DNA from: Paenibacillus cookii
GTDB lineage: Bacteria > Bacillota > Bacilli > Paenibacillales > Paenibacillaceae
Reading direction: 5' to 3'
NCBI RefSeq assembly: GCF_018333375.1
Contig: NZ_BORW01000012.1
Span: forward strand, 1 to 64,000
DNA: 64,000 nt
A program made the position numbers and the translations under genes. The notes under the pieces are model-generated. The model was given only the letters and a program-made list of their open reading frames with translations. It was not told the origin of the DNA and made no database searches. Shown piece after piece: positions 62,564 to 64,000 of this stretch. Positions within the stretch are counted from its first letter, which is position 1; each line of letters starts with the position of its first letter.

Positions 62564-64000
62564 ATGATGCAAAATGCAGCAGGTAAGGCTTCGGGCGCTC
62601 AGCCCGGCCTGATTCGAAGGTTTATGTCGTATTACCGCCCGCATAAACGGCTGTTTATGGTCGATTTCGGCTGCGCGGTGGTGGCGGGCTTGCTGGAGCT
62701 CGGGTTTCCGGTCGCCGTCCAGTGGGTCGTGGACCGGCTGCTGCCGGACGGGGCGTGGGGGACGATCGTCGCCGCCGGATGCGGCTTGCTCGCTTTATAT
62801 TTGATCAGCATGGGGCTGCAGTTTATCGTCAGTTATTGGGGGCATAAGCTGGGAATCAACATCGAGTCGGACATGCGCCAGCAGGCGTTTAATCACGTGC
62901 AGAAGCTGTCCTTCAAGTTTTTTGACAATACGAAAACGGGGCATCTCATGTCGCGCATGACCAACGACTTGTTTGATATCGGGGAAATGGCCCACCATGG
63001 GCCGGAGGACATGTTTATCGCCGTCATGACCTTTTTCGGGGCGTTTGCGATCATGTGGTCGGTGAACTGGCAGCTTGCCCTGATCACGTTTATCGTCATG
63101 CCGGTCATCGTATGGATGATCGTTTATTTTAACCAGAAGCTGAACCATGCTTCCTCGGAAATGTTCCGCAACATCGCGGAGCTGAACGCCGGCGTGGAAG
63201 ACAGCGTGTCCGGCATCCGGGTCGTCAAATCGTTCGGCAACGAGGAATACGAAATCGCGCGTTTCCGCGAAAGCAACGCCGCATTCCGCCTCGCCAAGCT
63301 TCGGTCGTACCTGGCCATGTCGTTCAGCGTCTCGGGCATGTATATGCTGACGCGGCTGATTTCGCTGATCGTGCTCGTCTGCGGGGCCTGGTTTGCATAC
63401 CAAAACAAGCTGAGCTACGGCGAATTGGTGGCATTTTTGCTGTACGTCAACATTTTCCTGAAGCCGATCGACAAAATCAACGCCTTGATGGAGATCTATC
63501 CGAAAGGAATGGCGGGTTTCAAGCGCTTCTGCCAGCTGATGGACACCGAGCCGGACATCCAGGATCAGCCGGATGCGATAGAGGTGCGGCAGCTGCGCGG
63601 GAACATCGAGTTCCGGAACGTTTCCTTCGGCTATGAGAAGCAGCGGCGGATTTTGGAAGGGATCGACCTGAGCATCAAAGCCGGGGAGACGGTAGCGCTC
63701 GTCGGGCCTTCGGGTGCCGGCAAGTCGACGCTGTGCAGCTTGATCCCGCGGTTTTACGAGGTGGAGGAAGGAAGCATCACGATTGACGGCATCGATATCC
63801 GCGAAATGACCCAGCAATCGCTCCGCTCGCAAATCGGCATGGTGCAGCAGGACGTGTTTTTGTTCAGCGGGACGATCCGGGAAAATATCCTTTACGGCAA
63901 TTTGAACGCCTCCGAAGACGAGCTGATGGATGCGGTGCGCAAAGCCCATCTGGAGTCGCTGGTTGCTTCCCTGCCGGACGGGCTGGATACGGTCATCGGC
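62564..64000 (+). CDS. ABC transporter, fused permease and ATPase (cut at window end)
   Basis: Exporter-type half-transporter; the 479 residues seen include six membrane helices (about 30-310) and most of the nucleotide-binding domain with Walker A (LVGPSGAGKSTLC, near 384) and Q-loop (GMVQQDVFLFSG). Signature and Walker B lie beyond the edge. It resembles multidrug/lipid exporters of the MsbA/YknU group. The start may be ATG 62564 or 62567; GGAGG lies 13 bases upstream. Confidence 0.9.
   Translation, partial: MMQNAAGKASGAQPGLIRRFMSYYRPHKRLFMVDFGCAVVAGLLELGFPVAVQWVVDRLLPDGAWGTIVAAGCGLLALYLISMGLQFIVSYWGHKLGINIESDMRQQAFNHVQKLSFKFFDNTKTGHLMSRMTNDLFDIGEMAHHGPEDMFIAVMTFFGAFAIMWSVNWQLALITFIVMPVIVWMIVYFNQKLNHASSEMFRNIAELNAGVEDSVSGIRVVKSFGNEEYEIARFRESNAAFRLAKLRSYLAMSFSVSGMYMLTRLISLIVLVCGAWFAYQNKLSYGELVAFLLYVNIFLKPIDKINALMEIYPKGMAGFKRFCQLMDTEPDIQDQPDAIEVRQLRGNIEFRNVSFGYEKQRRILEGIDLSIKAGETVALVGPSGAGKSTLCSLIPRFYEVEEGSITIDGIDIREMTQQSLRSQIGMVQQDVFLFSGTIRENILYGNLNASEDELMDAVRKAHLESLVASLPDGLDTVIG

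Noticed and set aside
62795-63949. 384-residue minus-strand frame over the ABC transporter
   Set aside because: Shadow; the plus strand encodes an intact ABC exporter with Walker A.

Overview
The window looks like chromosome of a spore-forming, facultatively anaerobic Bacillota, most likely Paenibacillus or a close relative. Reasons: purine-rich Shine-Dalgarno sites, TTG/GTG starts, two alpha/beta-type SASP genes, YunB, LytH, YlbJ/SpoVV and YjcZ-like sporulation proteins, a T-box leader on trpS, and mid-to-high GC coding sequence. No rRNA, tRNA, CRISPR array or transposase was seen.

Region 1 (1-12.6 kb) is a nitrate respiration island: narGHJI, the oxygen/nitrate sensing system nreABC, a narK transporter fused to a PAS domain, moaA (molybdopterin synthesis) and ywiC. 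Similar GC-rich palindromes lie about 43 bp upstream of the likely narG and narK transcription starts and are candidate NreC sites. Region 2 (12.6-35 kb) is housekeeping and sporulation: clpP with an ECF-like sigma gene, yunB, lytH, lipA, yutD, nadK, ylbJ, pepF, two SASP genes, an aldose epimerase, T-box plus trpS, ctaB and a SCO1 copper chaperone for cytochrome oxidase, a Toprim protein, an MFS transporter and a membrane transglutaminase-like protein.

Region 3 (35.1-52.3 kb) is the most striking part: a headless contractile phage-tail locus of the PBSX/xkd type, i.e. a probable R-type tailocin. A divergent control region (xre-immA to the left, an ArpU/Xpf-like activator to the right) carries three similar palindromic operators and a LexA-like box. 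After about 1 kb of odd, repeat-rich non-coding DNA come tail completion protein, sheath, tube, a tail-assembly chaperone pair joined by a textbook -1 frameshift site, a tape measure with internal repeats, LysM and hub proteins, baseplate proteins, a fibre, a Kelch beta-propeller protein, holins and a GH73 lysin. No terminase, portal, capsid, integrase or replication gene is present.

Region 4 (52.3-64 kb) returns to chromosomal genes: glpK with a cre-like site, a SigM-like ECF sigma/anti-sigma pair, a dGTPase, a luciferase-like oxidoreductase, a TRM11-like methyltransferase, a possible structured small RNA, GyrI-like and DoxX proteins, a D-2-hydroxyacid dehydrogenase and the start of an ABC exporter cut off by the window edge.
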